Both the position numbers and the translations under genes were made by a program. Under the pieces are notes generated by a model, which worked only from the letters and a program-made list of their open reading frames with translations, did no database searches and was not told where the DNA came from. This document shows positions 8,741 through 16,603 of a stretch of 64,000 nucleotides of DNA, piece after piece. The stretch's first letter is position 1; every line of letters begins with the position of its first letter. Source of the DNA: Stenotrophomonas tumulicola. GTDB taxonomy: Bacteria; Pseudomonadota; Gammaproteobacteria; Xanthomonadales; Xanthomonadaceae. The stretch covers positions 186,001-250,000 of the forward strand of contig NZ_JACGXS010000003.1 of assembly GCF_014117215.1 (NCBI RefSeq). Reading direction: 5' to 3'.

Positions 8741-10162
8741 ATGCGCCGCCGCGTCCTTGCCATCGCCTCTTCCCTCGCCCTGCTCGCCTCGCCGGCCTTT
8801 GCCGCACCCCGTGCCACGACACTGCCGCCGGCGTCGCTGGATACCGCCGCACAATTGCGCGAGCAGGCACTGGGCGACGACACGGGCTGGAAAGTCGTCG
8901 AATCATTGACCACCGAGATCGGGCCGCGCATCGCCGGCAGCGAAGCGGACGCGCGCGCCGTGGCCTGGGCAGAGGCCAAGTTCAAGGCACTGGGCTTCGA
9001 CAAGGTATGGAAAGAGCCGGTCAATTTCCCGAAGTGGGAACGTCGCAGCGAGCATGCCGCCGTGGTCGGCCAGAATGCCCAGCCCCTGACCATCACCGCG
9101 CTGGGCGGCAGCCCGGGCGGCACGGTCAAGGCCGAAGTGGTGCGTTTCGCCGACCTGGCCGCGCTGCAGGCAGCACCGGAGGGATCGCTGAAGGGAAAGA
9201 TCGCATTCGTCGATTACCAGATGCTGCCGTTCCGCGATGGCCGTGACTATGGCCGCGGTGGCGCCATCCGCAGCAAGGGCCCGTCCGAAGCGATCCGCAA
9301 GGGCGCGGTGGGCTTTCTCATGCGCTCGGCCGGCACCGATTCGCACCGCGTGCCGCACACCGGCATCACCCGTTACGACGAAGGCCTGAGCCCGGTGCCG
9401 TCGGCCGCGCTGTCGGTACCCGATGCCGACCAGTTGGCACGGCTGGTCGCGCGTGGCAGCACCCAGGTCAGCCTGACGCTGGATTGTGGCTGGGACGGCA
9501 CGGCTACGTCGTACAACGTCATCGGCGAGATCACCGGACGCTCGTTGCCGAAAGAAGTGGTGGTGATCGGCGGGCACCTGGATTCGTGGGACCTGGGTAC
9601 CGGTGCGATCGACGATGCCGCCGGCGTGGGCATCACCATGGCGGCCGGCCACCTGATCGGCCAGCTGAAGCAGGCGCCCAAGCGCACCATCCGCGTGGTG
9701 GCGTTCGCCAACGAGGAACAGGGCCTGTATGGCGGCAAGGCCTATGCCGAAGCCCATGCCAAGGACATCACGCTGCACCAGCTTGCTGCCGAGAGTGACT
9801 TCGGCGCTGGCCGCATCTATGCATTCAACACCGGTTCGCCGAATCCGGAAGGGTCGCGCGACGCAACCCGGCAGATCGCCGAAGTGCTCAAGCCGCTCGG
9901 TATCGAGTACGCCGCCGACAAGGGCGGCCCCGGCCCGGACATCGGCCCGCTGGCGTCCAAGGGCGGTGCATGGGCATGGCTGGCCCAGGACGGGACCGAC
10001 TACTTCGACCTGCACCACACCGCCGACGACACGCTGGACAAGATCGACCCGAAGGCACTGGCCCAGAACGTGGCCGCCTATACGGTGTTTGCCTACCTGG
10101 CCGCCGATGCCGACGGCAGCTTCGGCAGCGAAGCCAAAGCCACCGTCCCGCCGAGCGAATGA
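8741..10162 (+). CDS. Secreted M28-family zinc metallopeptidase
   Basis: 473 residues. The start at MRRRVLAIASSLALL gives a clean signal peptide cut after AFA and has GGAG seven bases upstream; longer in-frame starts lack this. A PA-type insert (about residues 120-260) precedes the catalytic domain. The zinc ligands are readable: GGHLDSWDLGTGAIDDAAG (His and bridging Asp), FANEEQGLYGG (catalytic and ligand Glu), AAESDFG (Asp) and DLHHTADDTLD (final His). This arrangement is closest to plasma glutamate carboxypeptidase-like aminopeptidases, which trim peptides outside the cytoplasm. The last codons are part of a 117-bp unit present three times in tandem. Confidence 0.92.
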   Translation: MRRRVLAIASSLALLASPAFAAPRATTLPPASLDTAAQLREQALGDDTGWKVVESLTTEIGPRIAGSEADARAVAWAEAKFKALGFDKVWKEPVNFPKWERRSEHAAVVGQNAQPLTITALGGSPGGTVKAEVVRFADLAALQAAPEGSLKGKIAFVDYQMLPFRDGRDYGRGGAIRSKGPSEAIRKGAVGFLMRSAGTDSHRVPHTGITRYDEGLSPVPSAALSVPDADQLARLVARGSTQVSLTLDCGWDGTATSYNVIGEITGRSLPKEVVVIGGHLDSWDLGTGAIDDAAGVGITMAAGHLIGQLKQAPKRTIRVVAFANEEQGLYGGKAYAEAHAKDITLHQLAAESDFGAGRIYAFNTGSPNPEGSRDATRQIAEVLKPLGIEYAADKGGPGPDIGPLASKGGAWAWLAQDGTDYFDLHHTADDTLDKIDPKALAQNVAAYTVFAYLAADADGSFGSEAKATVPPSE

Positions 10163-10482
10163 TCCCGGCGCATGACCTGGTAGAGCGGGGCCATGCCCCG
10201 CTGCACGTTGCGTGGGTGACGGGCATGGCCCGTCACTACCCGGCGCGGAGCCAAAGCCACCGTCCCGCCGAGCGAATGATCCCGGCGCATGACCTGGTAG
10301 AGCGGGGCCATGCCCCGCTGCGCGTTGCGTGGGTGACGGGCATGGCCCGTCACTACCCGGCGCGAAGCCAAAGCCACCATTCCGCCGAGCGAATGATCCA
10401 GGTGCATGACCTGGTAGAGCGGGGCCATGCCCCGCTGCGCGTTGCGTGGGTGACGGGCATGGCCCGTCACTACCCGGCGCGG
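10132..10482. repeat. Three tandem 117-bp units: gene tail plus REP pair
   Basis: Units start at 10132, 10249 and 10366. Each holds a copy of the last 31 bases of the M28 peptidase gene, including its stop codon. Next come two hairpins, the first opening GTAGAGCGGGGCC and the second closing GGCCCGTCACTAC. The second and third units differ from the first at only a few bases. The block fills the 307-bp convergent gap between the peptidase and symporter genes, and its right edge runs into the symporter's last codons. Confidence 0.92.
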
Positions 10483-11936
10483 GGCCGGGCTGGCCACAAT
10501 CCTGCGTTGCGGATGCCCATCGCAGCGGGGTCGAAGTCCGCGGCGACGCCCGCATTGCGGCTCTTTTCATAATCGCGCAGCGCCGCCAGGGCGGGCTTCT
10601 GCAGCAACAGGATGGCGATGATGTTCAACCAGCTCATCACGCCCACGCCGATGTCGCCCAACGACCAGGCGATCGTCGCACTGTGCAGTGCCGAATAGGC
10701 CACCAGCGACAGGAACAGCACCTGGAACATCCGGACGACCCACGGCGCCGGCTTGTTGCGGCACAGGTAGCTGATGTTGGTGTCGCCCATGTAGTACAAC
10801 GCCAGGATGGTGGTGAAGGCAAACGGCAGGATGGCCAGCGCCACGAATGATCTGCCGAACCCCGGCAGTGCTGACTCCACCGCGTGCTGCACGAAGCGCG
10901 GGCCTGCTTCCACGCCCGGCAGGTTGGCGACGATCATCCGTGCATCGTCGGGGATCCCGCTCACCGACGGGTCGTAGACGTTGTACAGGCCGGTGGAAAG
11001 GATCAGGAAGGCAGTGGCGCTGCACACCACCATGGTGTCGATATAGACCGAAAACGCCTGCACCAGCCCCTGCTTGACCGGGTGTGATACTTCCGCCGCC
11101 GCCGCCGGGTGCGCGCCGCTGCCCATGCCCGCTTCGTTGGACAGCACCCCGCGGCGCACGCCCCACTGGATGGCCACGCCGATCATCGCGCCGAAGGCGG
11201 CATCCATGCCGAAGGCACTGCGCACGACAAGGCTGATCACGGCAGGAATCCGTTCGTAGCTGATCAACATGACCACCAGCGCCACCAGCAGGTAGGCGAT
11301 GGCCATCAACGGCACGATCCACTGGGTCACCGCTGCAATCCGACGCACGCCACCGAAGATGATCAATGCCAGCAGCGTGACCACGACCGTCGCCGAGACC
11401 TCGGCCGGAACCTGCCAGGCCTCGTCCAGGGCTCCGGCGATGGCGTTGGATTGCGTGCCGGCCAGCATCGCGGCGGCGGCGACGGTGCTCAGCGCGAACA
11501 CCCAGGCGTACCAGCGCTGCCCCAGGCCCTTCTCCATGTAATAGGCCGGGCCACCGCGATACTGGCCATTGGCGTCGCGCTCCTTGTAGATCTGTGCCAG
11601 CGTGGATTCCACGAAGGCACTGGACGCGCCGAAGAACGCCACGACCCACATCCACAGGATGGCGCCAGGGCCGCCAAAGGCGATGGCCATCGCCACGCCG
11701 GCGATATTGCCCACGCCGACGCGGCTGGACAGGGAAATGTTCAATGCCTGGAACGGTGACAGCCCAGACTCCGAGCTGCGGTGCTTGAACATCAGGCGAA
11801 GCATTTCCGGCAGCGCGCGAAGCTGGATGAAGCGCGTGCGGATGCTGAAGTACAACCCTGCCAGCAGGCACAGGGCGACCAGGTAAGGACTCCAGACGAT
11901 CGCCAGGATCGTGCTGATGACCGATTCGATACTCAT
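10470..11936 (-). CDS. AGCS-family sodium:alanine/glycine symporter (copy 1)
   Basis: 488 residues with about eleven hydrophobic helices. Family signatures include LYFSIRTRFIQLRALPEM, the conserved GVGNIAGVAMAIAFGGPGA segment near residue 75, QYRGGPAYYMEKGLG and the C-terminal MSWLNIIAILLLQKPAL. AGCS carriers import small neutral amino acids with sodium. It is a clear paralogue of the protein at 14933-16438, roughly half identical by eye. The C-terminus ends PARPRAG, and the stop codon is the TAG of the GTAG motif in the adjacent REP block, so the natural end may have been replaced by repeat insertion. GGAG precedes the ATG. Confidence 0.92.
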   Translation of the reverse strand: MSIESVISTILAIVWSPYLVALCLLAGLYFSIRTRFIQLRALPEMLRLMFKHRSSESGLSPFQALNISLSSRVGVGNIAGVAMAIAFGGPGAILWMWVVAFFGASSAFVESTLAQIYKERDANGQYRGGPAYYMEKGLGQRWYAWVFALSTVAAAAMLAGTQSNAIAGALDEAWQVPAEVSATVVVTLLALIIFGGVRRIAAVTQWIVPLMAIAYLLVALVVMLISYERIPAVISLVVRSAFGMDAAFGAMIGVAIQWGVRRGVLSNEAGMGSGAHPAAAAEVSHPVKQGLVQAFSVYIDTMVVCSATAFLILSTGLYNVYDPSVSGIPDDARMIVANLPGVEAGPRFVQHAVESALPGFGRSFVALAILPFAFTTILALYYMGDTNISYLCRNKPAPWVVRMFQVLFLSLVAYSALHSATIAWSLGDIGVGVMSWLNIIAILLLQKPALAALRDYEKSRNAGVAADFDPAAMGIRNAGLWPARPRAG

Positions 11937-12382
11937 TGCTCTGCTCCATCAGGCGGGTGCAGCTCACACTGCCCAGCCCCGTTCGCGCCAACAATGAGGA
12001 AAAAACGAAACGTCCTCCTGGCTTCGTCGCCATGGTTTCCCTGCACGGATGACGCTTCTTTCAATCGGCGGCGCGTGTGTGGTCGGAATCCGCATCAGCA
12101 CTACATGAAATCTTCTGTGGGATTTTTCTGACTTGACCGCCTCTTTTGTGGGCCTTCGGGAAAGCCATCGACGCGATGTGTTCGTTGACGTCGTCGACAT
12201 TCGCCAACACGCGGTGAACCATCCGTCCGTGGGCTCCCTGCGACACCACTTCGCCGCCAGCATCGTCCTTGCCAGCCGCAGCCGAGCTGCCTGCCTGGCA
12301 ACGGACCGACACCACGCGACCGCACCGGAAGCGGGCGGAACCGTTCAATGCAGCGCTGAAGCATCTACAGGAGCACCTAACG
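11937..12382. other. 446-bp divergent intergenic region upstream of the YcaO gene
   Basis: This lies between the minus-strand symporter and the plus-strand YcaO gene. It is less GC-rich than surrounding DNA around 11990-12150, for example CTTCTGTGGGATTTTTCTGA. It probably holds both promoters, but I cannot place a -35/-10 pair with confidence. Open frames here are short, lack ribosome binding sites and do not resemble known proteins. Confidence 0.4.
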
Positions 12383-13720
12383 ATGAATGCACGCCCCTTG
12401 CCGATGACATCGTCGCCGATTGCAGACGTAGCCTCGCTGGAATGCGAGATTCCGTATGCTGCGGCGATCACCGCGGGCATGAGCCTTATCCGGGCCATGC
12501 AACTGGAAGTCGAAGACGTCCCGCTCGCCGAGCGGGGCATCCACCTGCACCTGACCCGCCTGGCGACCGCTTCACGCATCGGCCATGACATCGAAACCTG
12601 TGGCATGGGCAAAACCTCACCGCAGGCCATCCGATCCGGCCTGTACCCGGCCATCGCACATCTGCTGCATGCCGATTACGCCCACTGCCTGGAGACCGTC
12701 AGCCTGCCGGTTGCCGACTACCTGAAGATGCCGGAAGTGAACCAGGCATTTCCCGACCTGATGCCGGTCATGGCCGAACAGACCCGGCGTACGCTGGCCA
12801 CCATCGAATTCAAGCAGCTTTCGGGCAGCCGCGCATTGAGTGTCCCGTTGGCCCTGGTCAATCCTGCCTACCTGCAGGATGTCGAAAACGGCAATGCACC
12901 CGACAAGATCAAGGATGATTTCGATTACAGCGTGCTGCGCAAATACAGCAGCAACGTCGGCATCGCTGCCGGTGCGACACGGGACGAGGCGCTGTTGCAG
13001 GGAATGCTGGCGATACAGGAGCAGATTGCCGCTGGCAGGTTTGCCGTACAGGGCATCGCGCTACGCCAGCAACGTTACCTGCGCCAGGTTGATGTCGCCA
13101 CGCTGCCCCCGCAGATCGCGCAGTTGCGGGAGATCGTGACGACGCGCTGCAGCCAGTTCGTGCACCTGTTCGACATCGCGGGCAGCGGTTCGATACCGAC
13201 TTACCTGGCCTGTGTCGAAGGGGCCATGGAAGGCGAGTGGAAGGTGGCTGCCGGCGCAGGATTCACCCCCGAGCATGCGGCCACCCGCGCCCTGCGCAAC
13301 CTGCTGCAGTTCCACGAACTGTGCGAATGGAAACGCAACGAACATGGCGAAGACATGCAGGAAGCGAACCGCCTGCGCCAGCAGGACCTGCTCACCGAAC
13401 ACCAGGGCCAGTACCGCCACTTTGCGCTGCAGAACCTGCAGCAGATCCTGCGCGACGGAGCAGTGGACACCGTTCCTTTCGCCATCAGCAGCGTCGGGAT
13501 ACCGGAAACACTGGCCGGCCGCATCGAGCAGTTGCAGGCACACTTCAAGCAGCGTGGGCTGACGCTCTGGTTTGCGCAGTACCAGAAGCCGGGCATCAAG
13601 AAGGAGGTTACCTGCGTGCAGGTGCTGCTGGCTCCGTTCGATGCCAGTTTCCTGCTGCTGCAGGGCGTGCCCGTGGGCATCTCCGTGGCGTCGCTTGAAG
13701 ACGCCGCCAACGAAGAATAA
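12383..13720 (+). CDS. Divergent YcaO-family protein
   Basis: 445 residues. ACAGGAGC sits eight to nine bases before the ATG. YcaO proteins use ATP to activate peptide backbone amides, making azolines, amidines or thioamides in ribosomal peptides; E. coli YcaO acts in ribosomal protein S12 modification. Family landmarks occur in order: GMGKTSPQAIRSGLYPAI (74-91), YSSNVGIAAGATRDEALL (188-205), IPTYLACVEG (271-280), GAGFTPEHAATRALRNLLQ (291-309) and a late strand region LTLWFAQYQKPGIKKEVT. Several residues that normally bind ATP and Mg look replaced: the Glu-x-x-Glu-Arg after the SSN motif reads AIQEQ, and the first Glu pair reads LLHADY. The proline-rich C-terminal tail of azoline-forming enzymes is absent. 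A 47-residue peptide gene follows after 13 bases. It could be a peptide-modifying enzyme with altered chemistry or a non-catalytic scaffold. Confidence 0.75.
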   Translation: MNARPLPMTSSPIADVASLECEIPYAAAITAGMSLIRAMQLEVEDVPLAERGIHLHLTRLATASRIGHDIETCGMGKTSPQAIRSGLYPAIAHLLHADYAHCLETVSLPVADYLKMPEVNQAFPDLMPVMAEQTRRTLATIEFKQLSGSRALSVPLALVNPAYLQDVENGNAPDKIKDDFDYSVLRKYSSNVGIAAGATRDEALLQGMLAIQEQIAAGRFAVQGIALRQQRYLRQVDVATLPPQIAQLREIVTTRCSQFVHLFDIAGSGSIPTYLACVEGAMEGEWKVAAGAGFTPEHAATRALRNLLQFHELCEWKRNEHGEDMQEANRLRQQDLLTEHQGQYRHFALQNLQQILRDGAVDTVPFAISSVGIPETLAGRIEQLQAHFKQRGLTLWFAQYQKPGIKKEVTCVQVLLAPFDASFLLLQGVPVGISVASLEDAANEE

Positions 13721-13733
13721 GAGGACCAGGCCG

Positions 13734-13877
13734 ATGAATAACAAAGTTGTCGCCGTACAGGTCACGCCGCTGAGGCTTGCGCGCTGGAAGGCACCCTACC
13801 GGTATACGCAAAGCGAGATCGTTTCACTGGATCGCTTTGCCCGCATCGCCCGGAGCACCAGCACGCCCAAGCGTTGA
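13734..13877 (+). CDS. 47-residue basic peptide, candidate YcaO substrate
   Basis: The frame begins MNNKVVAVQVTPLRLARWKA and ends ARIARSTSTPKR. GAGG lies nine bases before the ATG, and the gene starts 13 bases after the YcaO stop on the same strand, so the two are almost certainly co-transcribed. It has no Cys and no membrane segment. It is strongly basic, and its C-terminal seven residues are Ser/Thr-rich (STSTPKR) after an Ile-Ala-Arg. Small genes next to stand-alone YcaO genes are often precursor peptides with an N-terminal leader and C-terminal core; here that role is inferred from context only. A small regulatory or ribosome-associated protein is an alternative. Confidence 0.55.
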   Translation: MNNKVVAVQVTPLRLARWKAPYRYTQSEIVSLDRFARIARSTSTPKR

Positions 13878-13885
13878 GGAACCAC

Positions 13886-14078
13886 AGGCCATCCCGCCCG
13901 TGGGATAGGCCTGCCTCGCAAAAGAAAGCACCCGGTCGCAACCACGACCGGGCTGCCGCAATCGACCCATCCCACGCGGTGGGTCTCATGCACCTGGCAT
14001 ATCGGCCAACACCACCGCCTGCGTTGAGGCACAACGCGGTGGCATGACGTTACTCTGCGCCGGGCGGATCAGCCCGGC
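13886..14078. other. Array of five hairpins in the convergent gap after the peptide gene
   Basis: Successive inverted repeats lie at 13886-13912, 13931-13952 (CCCGGTCG/CGACCGGG), 13964-13985, 14012-14042 (with inner GCGTTG/CAACGC) and 14059-14078 (GCCGGGC/GCCCGGC). On the minus strand the second stem is followed by TGCTTTCTTTT, which fits a terminator for the RNA methyltransferase gene. The role of the others is unknown. Confidence 0.6.
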
Positions 14079-14104
14079 CATCGGGAAAACCCGCTACTGG
14101 CCTG

Positions 14105-14932
14105 TCAACTGTTCCGCGCACGCGCCCATTGCGCCAACAGCACGGCCGTAGCCGACGCGACATTCAGGCTTTCCACCGCGCCAGTTCCAGGGATCGACAC
14201 CTGCTGCTCGCACTGCGGCGCCAGCGTGCGGTCCATGCCTTCGGCTTCAGCCCCCATCACGTAGACCAGCCGTTCCGGCAGCGTGGCAGCAAAGACATTC
14301 TCGCCACCATCCACCAGCGTAGCGGCCAGCCTGAAGCCGGCCTGGCGCAATTGCGCCATCGCCTGCGCCACGTCCGGCAAGCGCACCAACGGCACCGCTT
14401 CGGCACCGCCTTCGGCCACCCGTGCTGCGGCACCCGAAATTCCCAGGGTGCTGTCTTCGGGCAGCAGCAGGCCAGCCACGCCGAAATGCGCCGCCGAGCG
14501 GAGGATCGCGCCCAGGTTGTGCGGGTTGCCGACGCCATCCAGCCACAGCGCCAGTACCGGCCCCTCGGGCAGCTGCTGCAGCCATTGCACCAGCGGCATC
14601 ACCGGCTCGCGCTGCACGTCGGCCACCACCCCTTCGTGGTGGGTGGTGCCTGACAGCTTGTTGAGGTCGCCGTCCTCCACTACCCGGTAGCCCACGCGGT
14701 TGGCCACGCACCACTTCAGCAGCGGCTGCATGCGTGGGATCTGCGCCTCCAGCAGGTACAGCTTGCGCAGTGCCTGCGGACGCTGGTTGAACGCAGCCAG
14801 CACGGCGTTGACGCCGAACAGGCGCAGCTCATCGCCATTGTTGCGGCCGGCCGTCGGGGCATCCGCGCGGGGTAGCGGGGTGGCACGCGGCGGGCGGGCG
14901 GAGGGGCGCCGCGAGTTCCAGGGATTGTTCAC
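14105..14932 (-). CDS. SpoU/TrmH-family RNA 2'-O-methyltransferase
   Basis: 275 residues from a GTG start; no ATG occurs before the conserved domain. The N-terminal 35 residues are Arg/Pro-rich and probably disordered. A substrate-binding domain (LRLFGVNAVLAAFNQRPQAL) follows, then the knotted SPOUT domain with all three motifs: NPHNLGAILRSAAHFG, VYVMGAEAEGMD and VSIPGTGAVESLNVASATAV. The closest named relatives are RlmB (23S rRNA Gm2251) and YfiF; which RNA is modified cannot be decided here. The start codon directly abuts the stop of the upstream AGCS symporter, suggesting co-transcription. Confidence 0.9.
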   Translation of the reverse strand: MNNPWNSRRPSARPPRATPLPRADAPTAGRNNGDELRLFGVNAVLAAFNQRPQALRKLYLLEAQIPRMQPLLKWCVANRVGYRVVEDGDLNKLSGTTHHEGVVADVQREPVMPLVQWLQQLPEGPVLALWLDGVGNPHNLGAILRSAAHFGVAGLLLPEDSTLGISGAAARVAEGGAEAVPLVRLPDVAQAMAQLRQAGFRLAATLVDGGENVFAATLPERLVYVMGAEAEGMDRTLAPQCEQQVSIPGTGAVESLNVASATAVLLAQWARARNS

Positions 14933-16438
14933 TTAAACGGTTTCCTGCTTCTTCTGCCAGAAATCGGCATTCTTGATGCCCAGGGCAACGGGGTCGAAGG
15001 TCGGGTCCAGGCCGAGCTTCTTCTGGCGTTCGTAATCGCGCAGCGCCAGCATCGCCGGCTTCTGCACGATCAGGATCGCAACGATGTTCAACCACGCCAT
15101 CAAGCCCACCCCGATGTCACCCAGCGCCCAAGCGATCTGCGCGTTGTGGGCGGCACCGAAGATGACCATGCCCAGGATGCCCAGGCGCAGCACCAGCACG
15201 GTCATCGGCCGCTTGGCGTTGTGGTTGAGGTAGCTGAGATTGGTTTCGGCCATGTAGTAATAGGCCATGATGGTGGTGAAGGCGAAGAAGAAGATCGCGA
15301 TCGCCACGAAGCCTGCACCCCAGCCCGGTATCGCACTTTCCACGGCAGCCTGCGCATAGCCCGCGCCTTCGGCGATGCCGGCCAGGCCCATGAATACCGG
15401 CTCGGCCCCTTCCACCGGCGAGTACACGTTGTAGGTGCCCGCAGCCAGGATCAGGAACGCGGTGGCGGTGCACACCATCATGGTGTCGAAGTAGACGGCA
15501 AAGGCCTGTACGTAGCCCTGCTTGGCCGGGTGCGAGACTTCCGAGGCAGCTGCCGCATGAGGGCCGGTACCCTGGCCGGCTTCGTTGGCATAGATGCCAC
15601 GCTTGACGCCCCACTCCACCGCCAGGCCCATCATCGCGCCGAACGCTGCATGGGTACCGAAAGCACTGTTGAAGATGATGCCGAACATCTCGGGCACCCG
15701 GTCGGCGTTGATGATCATGATCACGATCGCCATGATGATGAAGCCGGCAGCCATGAACGGCACCACGATCTCGGCAAACGTGGCGATACGCTTGACGCCA
15801 CCGAAGATCACCACGCCCAGCAGCAGGGCCACCACGATGCCGATGCCCAGCTTCAGCGCCTCCACCGATGCCATGCCGAAAGCCTGGCCATCGAGCGGCC
15901 CGCACAACGCGGTGCCGCGGCAGGAATTGATGATGCTGTCGGCGATCGCATTGGCCTGCACGCCCGGCATCAGGAAGCCGGCGGCAATGATCGTGGCCAG
16001 TGCGAAGGCCATCGCGTACCACTTCAGGCCCATCGCCTTTTCGATGTAGTACGCCGGGCCACCACGGTAACGGCCTTCGGCATCCTTGGTCTTGTAGATC
16101 TGCGCCAGGGTGCACTCGATGTACGAGGTGGATGCGCCCAGGAAGCCCATCACCCACATCCAGAAGATCGCACCGGGGCCACCGAAAGCGATGGCGGTGG
16201 CGACACCGGCAATGTTGCCGATGCCCATGCGTCCGGCCATCGACATGGCCAGCGCCTGGAACGAGGACACGCCGGCTTCGGACTTTTCGCCTGCAACGGT
16301 CAGGCGACACATCTCGACGAAGCCACGGATCTGCATGAAGCGGGTGCGGATGCTGAAGAACAGTCCGGCACCCAGGCACATCACGATCAGTGCCTTGCTC
16401 CAGATGATGCTGTTGATGAAATGTACGGTTGCTTCCAC
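14933..16438 (-). CDS. AGCS-family sodium:alanine/glycine symporter (copy 2)
   Basis: 501 residues, multi-spanning. Motifs parallel copy 1: LFFSIRTRFMQIRGFVEM, MGIGNIAGVATAIAFGGPGA, RYRGGPAYYIEKAMG and a C-terminal MAWLNIVAILIVQKPAML. A loop absent from copy 1 (INSCRGTALCGPLDGQA) adds a Cys pair around residue 170. Likely role: sodium-driven import of alanine or glycine. Its C-terminus (IKNADFWQKKQETV) is a normal charged tail, unlike the repeat-derived end of copy 1. It is read toward the RNA methyltransferase gene with no gap. Confidence 0.93.
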   Translation of the reverse strand: MEATVHFINSIIWSKALIVMCLGAGLFFSIRTRFMQIRGFVEMCRLTVAGEKSEAGVSSFQALAMSMAGRMGIGNIAGVATAIAFGGPGAIFWMWVMGFLGASTSYIECTLAQIYKTKDAEGRYRGGPAYYIEKAMGLKWYAMAFALATIIAAGFLMPGVQANAIADSIINSCRGTALCGPLDGQAFGMASVEALKLGIGIVVALLLGVVIFGGVKRIATFAEIVVPFMAAGFIIMAIVIMIINADRVPEMFGIIFNSAFGTHAAFGAMMGLAVEWGVKRGIYANEAGQGTGPHAAAASEVSHPAKQGYVQAFAVYFDTMMVCTATAFLILAAGTYNVYSPVEGAEPVFMGLAGIAEGAGYAQAAVESAIPGWGAGFVAIAIFFFAFTTIMAYYYMAETNLSYLNHNAKRPMTVLVLRLGILGMVIFGAAHNAQIAWALGDIGVGLMAWLNIVAILIVQKPAMLALRDYERQKKLGLDPTFDPVALGIKNADFWQKKQETV

Positions 16439-16603
16439 GCGCTCTCTCCAGTCGGCGGAAAATCAAGGACGTCCCGTCGGCTGAAGGGAACCGCTCCGAT
16501 TCTCGCTGATACCGGGCGCCGGCGGTAGGGCCGCATCATGCTGGATCTGGCGGTCAGCCCGCCTTGCAGGGGCACGAACAGGTACCGGCCCCGCACCGGC
16601 GGA

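Noticed and set aside
10132..10482. Possible CRISPR array or minisatellite coding repeat
   Set aside because: The units are contiguous 117-bp duplications with internal REP hairpins and no unique spacers; no cas genes are near.
12133..12588. Plus-strand frame overlapping the YcaO start, considered as an upstream leader peptide gene
   Set aside because: It runs into the YcaO gene in another frame, has no ribosome binding site and no recognisable features.
13762..14034. Minus-strand frames rich in Cys and Trp opposite the 47-residue peptide, considered as alternative precursor peptides
   Set aside because: They lack ribosome binding sites, overlap the hairpin array, and are antisense to the better supported peptide gene.
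15146..16528. Long plus-strand frame opposite AGCS symporter copy 2 and similar antisense frames at 1193-2533, 5018-6448, 30888-33509, 32987-35377 and 45952-47946
   Set aside because: All mirror confidently identified genes, lack recognisable motifs and show His-rich shadow composition typical of high-GC genomes.
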